Origin: Pseudisothecium myosuroides
Lineage: Eukaryota; Streptophyta; Bryopsida; Hypnales; Lembophyllaceae
Length of the DNA stretch: 64,000 bases
Assembly (NCBI GenBank): GCA_951799445.1
Contig: OX637295.1
Span: 24,366,001 to 24,430,000 of the forward strand
Direction of reading: 5' to 3'
How positions within the stretch are numbered: the first letter of the stretch is position 1; each line of letters begins with the position of its first letter. The position numbers and the translations under genes are program-made. The notes beneath the pieces were generated by a model. That model was not told the DNA's origin, did not search any database, and was given only the letters and a program-made list of their open reading frames with translations. This document shows positions 23,589 through 34,314 of this stretch, in pieces.

Positions 23589-23791
23589 ATGACTCCAATG
23601 ATTACTTGAAAATTAGAGGTTGTACAGGTGCATTTACTGTACAAGGGTCAGTAAATTTTCAAACCCACACTACCAAGACGCTAAAGAAGAATTTAGTATA
23701 AGATCTTCATGGAGACCACTCTATTATTGTGTAAACAATAATAAGTTGTATATTCAAATTGGAATAAAGGTATGTTCCCACTGGATGTTAA

Positions 23792-24411
23792 CCCCTAAAT
23801 GCCCAAGGCACCAAATTTTGGTGTCGTCAATATTTTGAAGTTAAATAAAAACCTAACCAAGTTTTTATTTTTATAAAATTCTTTTTGAAGTCTAGTTTTA
23901 GCATCAAAAACTTATTTTGAAAATGACTGATTATGATTTTTTTATTCAAGGTTTTGTGCAAGGGTACTCATTGTAATCTTGACTTTCCGTAGTGTTGAGG
24001 GCTTTTAGAAATGAGCCTGAAATACACTGGATCTTGAAGAAAAAATCACATTAAAAATTCATTTAAAAAAATTGTAGAGTAGATTTTGAGAAGCTATAAA
24101 TTGGTTGGGGTTATGCATGTAAGGCCCTTTAACCTCATATTTTTTTTGGTGATCAACTTTTTAGATTTGACATGTGAAAATAGGATTGAAAGAATTTCTT
24201 AGTTTTAACACCTTCATGACCAAACATTATGATCTTTCAATCCATAAGTGATATTGTTGTGTTTTTTTTTCTTGTGTAATCTCTAACATGTCTAGTTTGA
24301 ATTTGCACGTTTATGATTCAAAAAAATTGATACAACTTATCAAAATGTTGGCTTTTTGTTCAATTTAGAACAAATTCCTACAAGCTCAAAAAGGCCTTGG
24401 ACATTTAGGGG
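23792..24411. mobile_element. piggyBac-type MITE, copy 1 (TTAA target duplication)
   Basis: The element is flanked by TTAA (23788-23791 and 24412-24415), with ends CCCCTAAATGCCCAAGG and, inverted, CCTTGGACATTTAGGGG. TTAA duplication plus CCC-starting inverted ends is the hallmark of piggyBac transposons. The 620-bp interior has no transposase. It aligns end to end with 38321-38967 in opposite orientation, for example GTGCAAGGGTACTCATTGTA here and the complement of TACAATGGACACCCTTGCAC-like sequence there. Probably mobilised in trans by an autonomous relative; the relic at 15303-16437 is the only candidate type seen here. Confidence 0.85.
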
Positions 24412-24415
24412 TTAA

Positions 24416-24983
24416 GGGGGGTCGAATTCTGGTAGTCAGTCCAAGCAGTCAGTCGAGAAATGAGTTCACCAGATCACGTGAACTTATAACTTCAAGACAT
24501 GAATTTTCATCCTTGATTCAAATTTCAGTGGGAAAGATATGAAGAGACATGTCAATGTCTCCCTTCACACTACTTTGGCTTCCATGACAAGTGAATCTCC
24601 AAAACCTAGACTATAAAACATACAGCTTGAGGCCGCACACCTATTGTCCTTCTCTGTATCAGAAAAACTCAAATATAAAATTGCATGTGCTAGTATTATC
24701 AAGCCGGCCGACTACTCATTACTCGCGGGGATGCTCAAGGAGCAGGCTCATGAAATCTTCAACGGGAGGTAACATTGCCAATAAAACCCAATCAACCATC
24801 ACTTACTGATGTGCTATTTTACTCAAGGTTTTATCAGTCTGTCACCAAATCTATGTAGGACTCTCTACTACAGTACAATCCTCCTGAGATGAAGAGGGTG
24901 GCGAAAACATCATGTAGGAAGGGTGTAGGCATCAGTTGGGTAAAGAATTGATGGATGCACCCAGAAATTATAAGTCAGACTCA
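24416..24983 (-). other. 3' flank of the accA/CAC3 gene
   Basis: Lies downstream of the stop codon of the minus-strand gene and probably contains its 3' untranslated region. Composition is more balanced than the repeat DNA beyond 24411. No other gene is seen; the frame at 24591-24809 plus lacks any domain. Confidence 0.5.
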
Positions 24984-27900
24984 CTACTCTCTCGAGGTTG
25001 CCTCGCTTGTTACAATGAGTGGCTCTGGTGCACTTCCGTTGCCTGAAGGTAGCATTGCGGGCTCCTCATCTTCCACTGGTGCGTCACGCTTCTTCATGCT
25101 TCGTTTGATGTGAGGATCAACTGGACCATCTTCTTCAACTTCGCCTATCTTCCTGAACTTCGCATGCCTTTGTTCCAACAAAGACTCCGTCTTCATCTTC
25201 AGCAACTCCTGTTACGCAGAATCGAAAGGAGGTGGCTCAGTATGCGATTGATTTGGTCCCCCAAAATTCAAAATCTCACGATACATGTCAAACTCTACAT
25301 GTACGCATCACAGAAGACCAGCCAAATTCCTATATTTGATGAGTTAGAGGACATTCGGTTCCTACTTTCATATGCTTCATAAGCACCGCCTTGATGTTCA
25401 AGGAAGTCTGTATCGGATCAGAGTGTGCACCACCTACAGGTTCCTGGAAGGAGGAAAATTGAATGTCAGATGAGGAGGATTAAAATTGAAACAAAACTTT
25501 GATATATGAGCATGCAGCGAAATTCAAATTCAAACGTATAAACTTCAGTGATAAAGCTTAGAAGATGCAAGAACCATAACCAAGCGCAAACAAAACTCAC
25601 AGCATAAGCAACAGACGCCTTCCAGCAGACATGATGGAAGTTCTTCAACTTCAGTCTTGACAAAGAATATCACTGAAAAGTAGGAACTACATAATCACTC
25701 GACTTTAACCAGGAATCAAAATCAAGAGACCATACAGGAATAATCTCGTCCACAACGCCCAGTTTCTGCAACTCCTGGGCAGTAATGCGCAAAGCTTCTG
25801 CAGCCTGAATAAGAAATAACCAGGGTAAGACTCTGAAGGAAATTCTCTCTCAAATCCAACATAAAATGTAGACACAAGAAGACTGCATTGACAAGGCAAA
25901 ACAAGAAAGGTAGTGTACTACCTTGGGAGCAGCCGCAGAAGTCTTCCAGAGGATGGCGGCACATGCTTCCGGACTGCACCAAGGAACAAAAGGATTTCAG
26001 AAATAGAGATGGAAATGAACCTTATCTTGACTATATAATTTCTGAAATTTCTAGCAACTTCATATAGCTTCAGAAACACCTAAGGTATGTCAACCTAAAG
26101 CCTCAATTGCCTGAGGTTAGCAGCAATCAATGGCACACTCATAATGACATACTCAGAATATTCAGAATAGAAAAGAAACTGTGGCAGTTGTTTTTAAGGC
26201 AACATATTTCACCTTGCTACGTAGTAGACTGCGTTCTCAAGCATCAACATCTTGTTACCACATCCTATGGCAAGGGCACCTCCAGAACCACCCTCCCCAA
26301 TTACTGTTGCGATGATAGGAACGTTAATGCCAAACATTTCTCTCAGATTGACAGCGATAGCTTCTCCCTGCACATCAGAAAAACTTTTCAAACTGGGGGG
26401 ACTTAAGCATCTGAATGTTAATCCATCTGAATAGCAACGTGCTTGATCAGTTTTCACTCAATGCAGCCCCATTTATCATTTCAAACTCACTCATCAACAG
26501 TCATCAAGCACACTTAATCCCCAAGTGCACTTTGACAGCGGATAGTGGATTATTGAAACTTTCAAACATATTCTAATCGTTCAAAAATGGTTGGTTTCGC
26601 ATGTGGTTGATATTATTCTTTCTATTTGAAACATTTTGTCACCTTGAAGCTTCTTAAATGATTTAGTTCAACTCCTACAGATATGGAAGTGGCCAGTTAT
26701 GGCCATTTGGCCAAATAGATAGGACATGCAAAACCAAAGTTGCATGCTTACATGGAAAATAAAGTAGTGTTGTCTGTTCAATGGGAAAAGAAGTAGCATA
26801 CCTGACCTAGTTCTTCAGCTTTGACGCCAGCATACGCTCCAGGCGTATCAATGAAGGTGAGCACCGGAAAACCAAATTTCTCTGCATGGCGCATGAATCG
26901 CAAAGCTTTCCTATACCTGCAAGTGTGAACAGGCACGTACAAGTTTCGATGAAGATATGCTGGAGATACAATATTACAGAATTTCAAATATGAAAAAGAA
27001 AACGCTCACACCCTAAATGTCGATGCAAGCAAATATGTTGCACAATGGTGTGCTCTGTTGATAACAGAGCCGATTATTTGGAAAAATCAGCATGTTGCAG
27101 GATGTTGAACTCTTCATAAAAATGTGAAGTCCAGTGCCGGATGTAAACGTACCCGTTCGGCATTGGCATGCCAAAATTGCGGTAGATATTCTCCTTTGTA
27201 TTTCGGCCCTTCTGATGACCAATGAACACAAAGCTCATACCGTCCATGGATCCAACACCACAGACCAACGCAGGGTCATCAAACCCACCTCGATCTCCAT
27301 GCAGCTCTAGCCACTGTAAGAGCCATCCGCAAAGAGAAATTCTCACATCAATCCAAACGTTACACGCGTAGTGCGCCCAACAAAAATCAGCAAGAGCAGT
27401 TACCACGCATTGCTCACGATAGCCCTGAACTCAATTAATCATACTGTGAAAGATCTAATTCAGATTGGACCAGAATCGGTCAAGAACATGCATGAATTCA
27501 TCAAAGAATAAATAAAATTGGACAAAAGGAAGTTCCCATACGAACTACTCAAAACTGTTAAAAAACATGAAGCCTGATCTGGGCTTCTTGGTCCATAAGC
27601 TTTCCGGTTGTTAAATTACCGAATCAGTCATGTTCATAACGTGGTCTATGAAAGTCGGTCGATTCGGATGACGAGCAACACTGAGGCGCTGCATTGGTGT
27701 AAGTGCTCCATACAGCTCCCTACGCACCTGGTCAGCACAGCAAACGATAAAAATTCAATGCCGTATCATATATTCAACACATCCTTATAGAATCAACTGG
27801 GAAGTACAAGAATACCTTGACCAAGACTCCCCCTCTTACAATGGTCAGCCATAACAAGAAGAAAAACTTATGTACAAAGTGCTCGTAATCTGAGGACCAT

Positions 27901-29730
27901 GTCTAAAAGATGCTGGCAAATTACACAACGATCATTGGATACCCAAGTCCATCCGACGCTCACACTGCTGGTGCTATGCAGGAGACAACTATGGAGAGAA
28001 TGTACAAGAGGGCTACATTCAAATGGATGGTGTCCCTGAGCAGCACCATGTACTATTCGCTGCTGCTGCACTTAGAATTGAAGTTTTTCGTAGCATCCAA
28101 TCATTATCTTCAGAAAACATAGACTGGGTAGAGTGCTACTGAGGAGACACCTAGTGTAAGTTCTACGAAGAAAATGTATCCGAGGTGTACATTTTAAGGG
28201 GGGTGGGGGTAAGGTGTCCCCAGAACAGCACTCGTCCCTACAATCTGTTCACTGCAATTAGAATTGAATTGTTTCATAGAAAGCACACCTACTTTAAAAG
28301 TAACCTATATTTATAAGGAATACCAATTTGAATGCAAATTACATGCTTCTTCCCGAGGCAAATCCAATGAGAAAACCTCAGTCCATGAAAGTATCGAGGG
28401 TAAATGGAATGAGTCACGAGCAGAGAGGTTCAATCTTGGTGTCCACCACCCAGCTTCTAATGATACTTATAAAGGGAACATAATTCCCTGCTTCCAGGAA
28501 ATCAGAATGTAAGGCTAACATGCTCCACTGATCACCCACCTGGTCATATCTCTCTTCCAGCTCGGCAATTTGTTCGGTAAAATCCAAGCCCGTCTTATTG
28601 GCAAGCTCCCGCACCTGTTTCAAATTGCAATACAATATTAGTTCTCAATCTTGAACTAAAAAGAAATAAGGGAGGGTCTGCTGAAGAGTATCAAGCAATC
28701 TAATCAAAGGCTACTTCAAGCACAGATTCATACACCTAATGAGTATACTTGAGATGATCAAAATTACAGCAATTCAGACATAGAGCACGATTGAGTGACG
28801 GGACCAAATCGCATGACCTTATGTTCGGACAAATCGGCGTCACATGGACTGTCTCTACCAGAAACCGACGGAATAAGGCAATGAGAGCATTGCATGACAA
28901 CATTACTTCTCAATTTTGAACTAATAGAAATAAGAGGAGATCTGCTGAAGAGCATTAATCAATGCAGTTCTAGGGCTACTTGAAACACAAACTACGCCTA
29001 ATGAGATCGTAAAATTACACTAATTCAGACAAAGAGCCCGATTTAGTGACAGGACCAATTCGCATGCCCTCAGATTCGGACATATAGTCGTCAAATGGAC
29101 TGTCACTACCAGAAATCGATGAGATTAGGCAATGGGAGCATTGCATGGCAACATTAGTTCTCAATCTTGAACTAATAGAAACAAGAGAAGATCAGCTGAA
29201 GAGTATCAATCAATGTAATTCTAGGTCTTTTTGAAGCACAAACTACACCTAATGCGATACTCGATATCGTAAAATTACACCAATTCAGACATTGCGCGAC
29301 ACGAACCCATATGGCCAAATCGTACGGTCTTAGATAATGGCCTCGAATGAACGGCAATAATAAGGCAAACGGCAATGGAAGCTCCAAATCTTACTTCATC
29401 AATCTTGTTCTCGAGGTCCACAATGGGCCTCTCAAAGGGCAACGTGACAGGCTTGGGCGGGTTCGGCATTGGCTTGAAGCGGTTGAGGTACTTGAGAGCG
29501 CCATCCGTGATTTCCCCCGGGGGGAACTTGTCCGGCCACGGGTACTCCTGCTCGGGCCCCATCTTCCCCTTCTTGATCTTCGCAGTAATAATCACTTTGA
29601 CACATCCTTTCCTCTCTTGCTGCTGCTGTTGCGTTCTGCTGAAGCCGGCTGCTAGACCTCCAGCTGCTGCACATTGCATCCCAATGCCATTGCTCGCGCT
29701 TCGGAGAGCTGCTGCTCCCGTGAACTCCAT
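24984..29730 (-). CDS. CAC3: plastid acetyl-CoA carboxylase, carboxyltransferase alpha subunit (accA/CAC3), 10 exons
   Basis: Coding exons on the minus strand, all with GT-AG introns and in frame: 29730-29395, 28614-28540, 27727-27620, 27313-27153, 26916-26802, 26367-26213, 25973-25922, 25804-25736, 25443-25366, 25208-24984; 457 residues. The subunit pairs with plastid-encoded AccD to transfer the carboxyl group from carboxybiotin to acetyl-CoA, giving malonyl-CoA for fatty-acid synthesis in the stroma. Signatures: [57 protein letters not shown] and [15 protein letters not shown]. The Ser/Gly/Ala/Gln-rich first 40 or so residues fit a chloroplast transit peptide. The C-terminus after [11 protein letters not shown] is only about 50 residues, much shorter than the long coiled tail of Arabidopsis CAC3. 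The start is the first Met before the transit-like region. A copia element lies about 475 bp upstream. Confidence 0.95.
28641..29310. repeat. three diverged tandem repeats inside CAC3 intron 1
   Basis: Units begin at YTTCTCAATYTTGAACTAA (28641, 28906 and 29157; periods 265 and 251 bp), the third being partial. Shared blocks include CTGCTGAAGAG, TTCAGACA, GACTGTC and ACCAGAAAYCGA. They fill most of the 780-bp first intron and contain no gene. Confidence 0.8.
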
Positions 29731-29916
29731 CGCAACAACAAAATCGAACTATTCTAGAACACGAATCTCCACGGACAATACTATACAATGCAATGCAAGG
29801 CTTCAATAGAAACTACAAGGGGCGGAATCCCAATCAATCGAAGTAGCGAATTCCATGATGCAGAGATAAGGGTTTTTCCGGAAGGGAGGCGGAGAACCCG
29901 ATGCGGAAGGAACGGA

Positions 29917-30105
29917 GGGGAATGGACGGACGGAGGCGGTGAGGGGGACGAAAGGGAGTGTGCGAGTGCGGGGAATGGACGAACGCAGGCGGTGAGGTGG
30001 ACGATGGGAGTGCGAGTGGGGGGGATGGACGAACGAAAGAGGTGGAAATAGACGGACGGAGGCGGCGAGGTGGACGAAAGGGAGAGCGAGGTGGGACAGA
30101 GGGGG
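29917..30105. repeat. GC-rich minisatellite upstream of CAC3
   Basis: About four copies of a 30-53 bp unit containing GGGGAATGGACGRACG, GAGGCGGYGAGGTGGACGA and a GGGAGTGYGAGTG block, starting at 29917, 29970, 30020 and about 30051. They lie 190-375 bp before the CAC3 start codon, so in its promoter or 5' untranslated region. The long open frames on both strands here come from this repeat and are not genes. Confidence 0.8.
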
Positions 30106-30205
30106 ACGAACGAGGTGACACAAACTAGGCTGCGGACGAATCGGGCTGAAGACCTGGCCCGGCTAAGTTGGTCGCCTTCATTTATTCGCCTATTTGCTTT
30201 CAATC

Positions 30206-30420
30206 TGTTAAGAACCCCGTAGTGTGAACGCTCACCATAATATGGTGAGTGACATGTGGCATAGGGATTAGATCAATTCCTCATGACCAATAGGAGAAGA
30301 CAACTATTCATTGTCTCTCTCCTTTCTTCCATTGTATATACTTCAACCTCTAATGAAGTTGTATATTCTTTGGAGTGTACTTTGGTGTTTGGTGTTTTGT
30401 TTCGTATTCTATTTTCAACA
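30206..30420 (+). repeat. 5' LTR of the copia element
   Basis: Begins TGTTAAGAACCCCG and ends TATTTTCAACA. Contains an inverted CTCACCATAATATGGTGAG. Should carry the promoter; TATATAC near the middle could be the TATA element (inference). The downstream bases CGTTATCACGCACG should hold the primer site but do not match the usual tRNA-iMet core. Confidence 0.95.
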
Positions 30421-30638
30421 CGTTATCACGCACGTGCTCTTTCTTTTCAATTTTTTTAAGTTGAGAACTTCCAGTTTAGATTTCATTTTTTTAGAGCTTT
30501 ATAATCCCCCCATTTTCTCTACCGCCTCTCCCTCTCTCCGCCTCTGTTCCCGGCCTTCTCCCTTCTCCCTGCTCCCTCTCTGACTCCCGGGCACACTCCA
30601 ACAGGCACCGCTCCCAGGCGCTCCAGCCTCCCACTTCT

Positions 30639-30790
30639 TCTCCCCGCAGCATCCCTTCTCCCCGCGGCACTCCCTCTCCCCGCGGCATCCCTTCTCCCCG
30701 CGGCATCCCTTCTCCCCGCGGCACTCCCTCTCCCCGCGGCATCCCTTCTCCCCGCGGCACTCCCTCTCCCCGCGGCACTCCCTCTCCCTG
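30639..30790. repeat. 18-bp GC-rich tandem repeat in the copia leader
   Basis: About eight copies of CTYTCCCCGCGGCAYYCC in two alternating variants. In antisense it reads as an open GVPRGE/GMPRGE hexapeptide repeat, which I take as a by-product of the 18-bp period rather than a gene. The sense strand is pyrimidine-rich, continuous with the CT-rich sequence before it. Confidence 0.85.
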
Positions 30791-31020
30791 CATGTGCATC
30801 TCTTGCAGGTTGCTCGTTACGTTTTTAATTATTTATTTTCATTTTTTTTCTTCCTTGCTTCTCTTCACCTTCCAAAGGTGTGTCCACCTTTCTCTTCAAG
30901 CTCCTTTCCTTCGTCCCTCCAAGCTTTTCTTGCTATCTCTTCAAACCCCAAGTATTAATCTTAATTTTAATTTTAGTTTTAATTTTAAAATTTTAAAATT
31001 TTAAAAATTATTATTATTAT

Positions 31021-31425
31021 TTTATATTTTTCTTTTTCCTTATCTTCAATTATTTCTTTATAATCCTATTTTCTTTATCTTTATAATTACCTTCTCTTTA
31101 TCTTTATCTAATCTTTCATCTTTATCTTTACGTATACTTTTACTTTTACTTTTACTTTTACTTTTAACTTTTACTTTTAACTTTTACTTTAACTTTAACT
31201 TTTATTTATACTTTTAACTTTAACTTTAACTTTAACTTTTATTTTATTTTTTAACTTTTATTTTAACTTTTATTTTTTTTTATATTATTTTTATTTTTTT
31301 ATTTTTATTTTTTTTTAAATCTTTATCTTTATCCTCAATTTCATCTTTATCTTTATCTTTCTATTCAAACCCTAATTTCCTTTTTAAACCCTAATTTCTC
31401 CCCAAAGCCATTTTCATTTTACAAC
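31021..31425 (+). promoter_or_regulatory. T-rich leader with two telo-box-like motifs before gag
   Basis: A long CTTTATCTTTAT / CTTTTACTTTTACTTTAAC pyrimidine tract runs from 31080 to about 31360. It is followed by two AAACCCTAATTT motifs (from 31367 and 31386) just before the gag ATG at 31426. AAACCCTAA telo-boxes are known near the 5' ends of plant housekeeping genes; a role here is inference. Confidence 0.45.
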
Positions 31426-34314
31426 ATGACTACTTCAACTTCTTCTGTTGCTACATCTACGACTATTCCGGTGGCTGCTACTATTATTGAGCCACCGAGG
31501 CTTCAGCCTCTTCTTTTTACACAATTGGCAGCTGACGGCAACAATTATCTATTATGGGCGAAGACAGTCAAAGCACATATATTTGCTGAGGGATTATCTG
31601 ACACTATTGTTTTTGACACTATACCTACTGTAAGTGCCACTGCTTCCACTGTTCCTCCTGCCACTGTTTCTGCTTCCACTTCTTGGAAAGCTCTACTCTT
31701 GCTTCGTCGTCATATTGTTCCTTCTCTACAACATCAGTGTTTAGAGATCGAAAAACCAGATGAGCTTTGGCAGAAGCTCAAGTCCCGGTTTGACCATCAG
31801 AAAACGATGTTCCTTCCTAGAGCTCTCCACGATTGGATCCATTTACGAGTATTGGATTTTCCAACACTTGTTGCTTTCAACAATGAATTGTACCGCATCA
31901 TATCGCAATTACGGTTGTGTGGTCAAGCCATTACTGAACAGGAAATGATTGAGAAAACTCTCTCAACATTCCCACCGGTTTCTGCTGTACTTGCCCAACA
32001 ATATAGGAACATGAAATTTGAGAATCACTCAGATCTCATGTCTCTATTACTCCTTGCTGAAAAGCAAAATGAAATCCTCTTGCGCAATGCAGAGGCCCGT
32101 CCTATTGGAACTTCAGTTCCAGAGTCCCATGCTGTCAAGGTTTCTACAGTGAAACCTAAGACACAAAAACATCGCTCTAAACATCGTCATAAACAGTCGA
32201 ATAGTTACAATCGTGAAAACCAACAAGCCCAGAGGAAGAATACCACTTCCTCTACTAACACTCACGGTAAGCGTCCGTCAGAGACGCGTTCATGCCACAA
32301 ATGTGGTAGAGTTGGCCATTTGGCCAATGTTTGCCGGACACCAGACTACTTTGTCAAAATGTTCCAGGAAAACAAAAAGCTTCGAGCTGAGAAGCGAGAA
32401 GCTCATACTATGGATGCGTCTATGGACCCGTTTGAAGTTGAAGACTTCGAAACGCATGTTGTTGGAGACACTTCCACTGGTGAGTCTTGTGATGCGCTCC
32501 TTGACTCTGCAACTACGCATACAATCCTGAGGGATAAGAATTTTTTTGATGCAAATAAACTTTCAACTTGGCAAACCAGAAATTTAATGACCATGGCTGG
32601 ATCGAATGTGTTTTGTTTCCAGGAGGGACCTGCAAAGGTGATTTTGCCTGAGGGCACCACCATTACATGCATGCATGCCATGTATTCTCCCTCTGCGCCT
32701 CGGAGCCTGATCAGCTATCGAGATGTACGCACCAACGGTTTACACCTCTCGACCAGAACTATAGATAGGCGAGAGGCTCTGGTTTTTGTACAGAATAATA
32801 CTGTCGTGGAAACAGCCTTTGCTGCGGCAAGTGGCTTGTATCGGATTCCAATCCGACCACGCATTGTAACTAGTTTTGTTGTATCTTCTAAAGATAATAA
32901 AACTTCCCTTTGGCATGGAAGATTGGGCCATCCAGGCTCAACTTTACTTCGTAAAATTCTTCCATGTGTTGTTGGTCATAACTTGCAACCAGCAGATGTC
33001 AATTCTATGACATTATGCCATGCATGTGTACAAGGCAAATTAATTGCCAGACCATTTTCATGGAACCTTCCCCATGAATTGCCGCCGATGCTATCCAGAC
33101 TACAAGGTGATATTTGTGGACCAATATCTCCTATGTCTGGACCATTCCGATATTTTTTGGTCTTGGTTGATGCATCAGGCAAACAATCTCATGTTTCACT
33201 ATTATCAACGAGAAATTTGGCATTCGCCAATTTACTCTCAATGTTGATCCGTTTTAAGGCTCATTTTCCCGATTATCCAATCAAAACACTACGAATGGAT
33301 AATGCTCAAGAGTTTCGATCGAGATCTTTTGAAGATTATTGTACTGCAACGGGGATTGATTTGACTTATTCAGTTCCATACGAACATGCTCAAAATGGCC
33401 TAGCAGAGTCATTTATCAAACGGATTCAACTTATTACAAGACCATTGCTTCTTCATGCAAATTTGCCTGCATCTATGTGGAGACATGCAGTGTTACATGC
33501 TGCAACTCTCATTCGACTCCGTCCTTCATCTGTGGAGATCGCATCTTCACAAGAATTATTATCGGGCCGTGTTCCCAATATATCTCATTTGCGAGTATTT
33601 GGCTGTCGTGTTTGGGTTCCAATTCCGGAACCTCAACGCCATACTATTGGAGCTCATCGACAAGAAGGTATCTATGTTGGATTTGATTCTCCAAGTATTA
33701 TCCGTTATATCAATCCATCAACTGGTACGTTACTTCGAGCTCGTTTTGCCAATTGTCGATTTGAAGAAGATGTTTTTCCATCTTTAAAAGGAGGAGCATC
33801 TTCTCAAGAGACTTCTATTGATCTTACATTTCAAGCATCTCAGACGTTTACATCGAATCCTGATCCAAGGACGTCTATGGCTGAAACTGAAGTTTCTAAA
33901 ATTTTACATTTACAAAACATTGCCAATCAAACACCTGATGGTTTTCATGATGCACAACGGATTACTAGAAATCCATTGAATGAAGCTCATAATCTTCCTG
34001 CTCGAGTTTCTGTACCAGACACTGCAACACCTTCAATTCCTATATTGATAGGCAAACGAACTCGTGGACCAGACAAACAGCCACGTAAACGAAAAGCATT
34101 TATAGATGCTACTAATCCTTCTCTACCGACAACATCCACTGCCAATTTTACGGGATCACTTCAAACTGACTGTCCATCTTCTTCCACAGACAATATTATT
34201 GCTGATGAGAAAGACATCTCCAAGTTGAATACAGAATTGTCTGTCATGTACTGCGGTACAGGAGATATATGGGCAGAGCGGATATTGAAATTGATGACAC
34301 ATTCATTTCTATGA
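31426..34314 (+). CDS. copia Gag-protease-integrase polyprotein part
   Basis: 962 codons. Order: UBN2-type Gag (about residues 90-225, with ELWQKLKSRFD), basic linker, CCHC knuckle CHKCGRVGHLANVC (290-303), aspartic protease with LLDSATTHTI (Asp360; the usual DSGAT reads DSAT), GAG_pre-integrase LWHGRLGHPG (about 495-504), and an rve integrase core with the D-D-E triad at Asp562, Asp625 and Glu661, followed by the LRVFGCRVWVPIP and GIYVGFDSPS blocks of copia integrases. The frame ends early, 46 bases into the next frame, at the point where copia proteins normally read from the linker (GDIW) into the reverse transcriptase region. A single lost base explains this. Confidence 0.95.
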   Translation: MTTSTSSVATSTTIPVAATIIEPPRLQPLLFTQLAADGNNYLLWAKTVKAHIFAEGLSDTIVFDTIPTVSATASTVPPATVSASTSWKALLLLRRHIVPSLQHQCLEIEKPDELWQKLKSRFDHQKTMFLPRALHDWIHLRVLDFPTLVAFNNELYRIISQLRLCGQAITEQEMIEKTLSTFPPVSAVLAQQYRNMKFENHSDLMSLLLLAEKQNEILLRNAEARPIGTSVPESHAVKVSTVKPKTQKHRSKHRHKQSNSYNRENQQAQRKNTTSSTNTHGKRPSETRSCHKCGRVGHLANVCRTPDYFVKMFQENKKLRAEKREAHTMDASMDPFEVEDFETHVVGDTSTGESCDALLDSATTHTILRDKNFFDANKLSTWQTRNLMTMAGSNVFCFQEGPAKVILPEGTTITCMHAMYSPSAPRSLISYRDVRTNGLHLSTRTIDRREALVFVQNNTVVETAFAAASGLYRIPIRPRIVTSFVVSSKDNKTSLWHGRLGHPGSTLLRKILPCVVGHNLQPADVNSMTLCHACVQGKLIARPFSWNLPHELPPMLSRLQGDICGPISPMSGPFRYFLVLVDASGKQSHVSLLSTRNLAFANLLSMLIRFKAHFPDYPIKTLRMDNAQEFRSRSFEDYCTATGIDLTYSVPYEHAQNGLAESFIKRIQLITRPLLLHANLPASMWRHAVLHAATLIRLRPSSVEIASSQELLSGRVPNISHLRVFGCRVWVPIPEPQRHTIGAHRQEGIYVGFDSPSIIRYINPSTGTLLRARFANCRFEEDVFPSLKGGASSQETSIDLTFQASQTFTSNPDPRTSMAETEVSKILHLQNIANQTPDGFHDAQRITRNPLNEAHNLPARVSVPDTATPSIPILIGKRTRGPDKQPRKRKAFIDATNPSLPTTSTANFTGSLQTDCPSSSTDNIIADEKDISKLNTELSVMYCGTGDIWAERILKLMTHSFL

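Noticed and set aside
29432..30203. Long overlapping frames on both strands at and upstream of CAC3 exon 1
   Set aside because: They come from the GC-rich minisatellite and the Gln-rich transit region. Pro/Arg/Ser repeats without domains, and in three frames at once, are typical of repeat shadows.
30491..30799. Antisense Gly/Glu-rich hexapeptide-repeat frame in the copia leader
   Set aside because: An 18-bp period keeps any frame open. It lies antisense inside a retrotransposon leader and has no domain.
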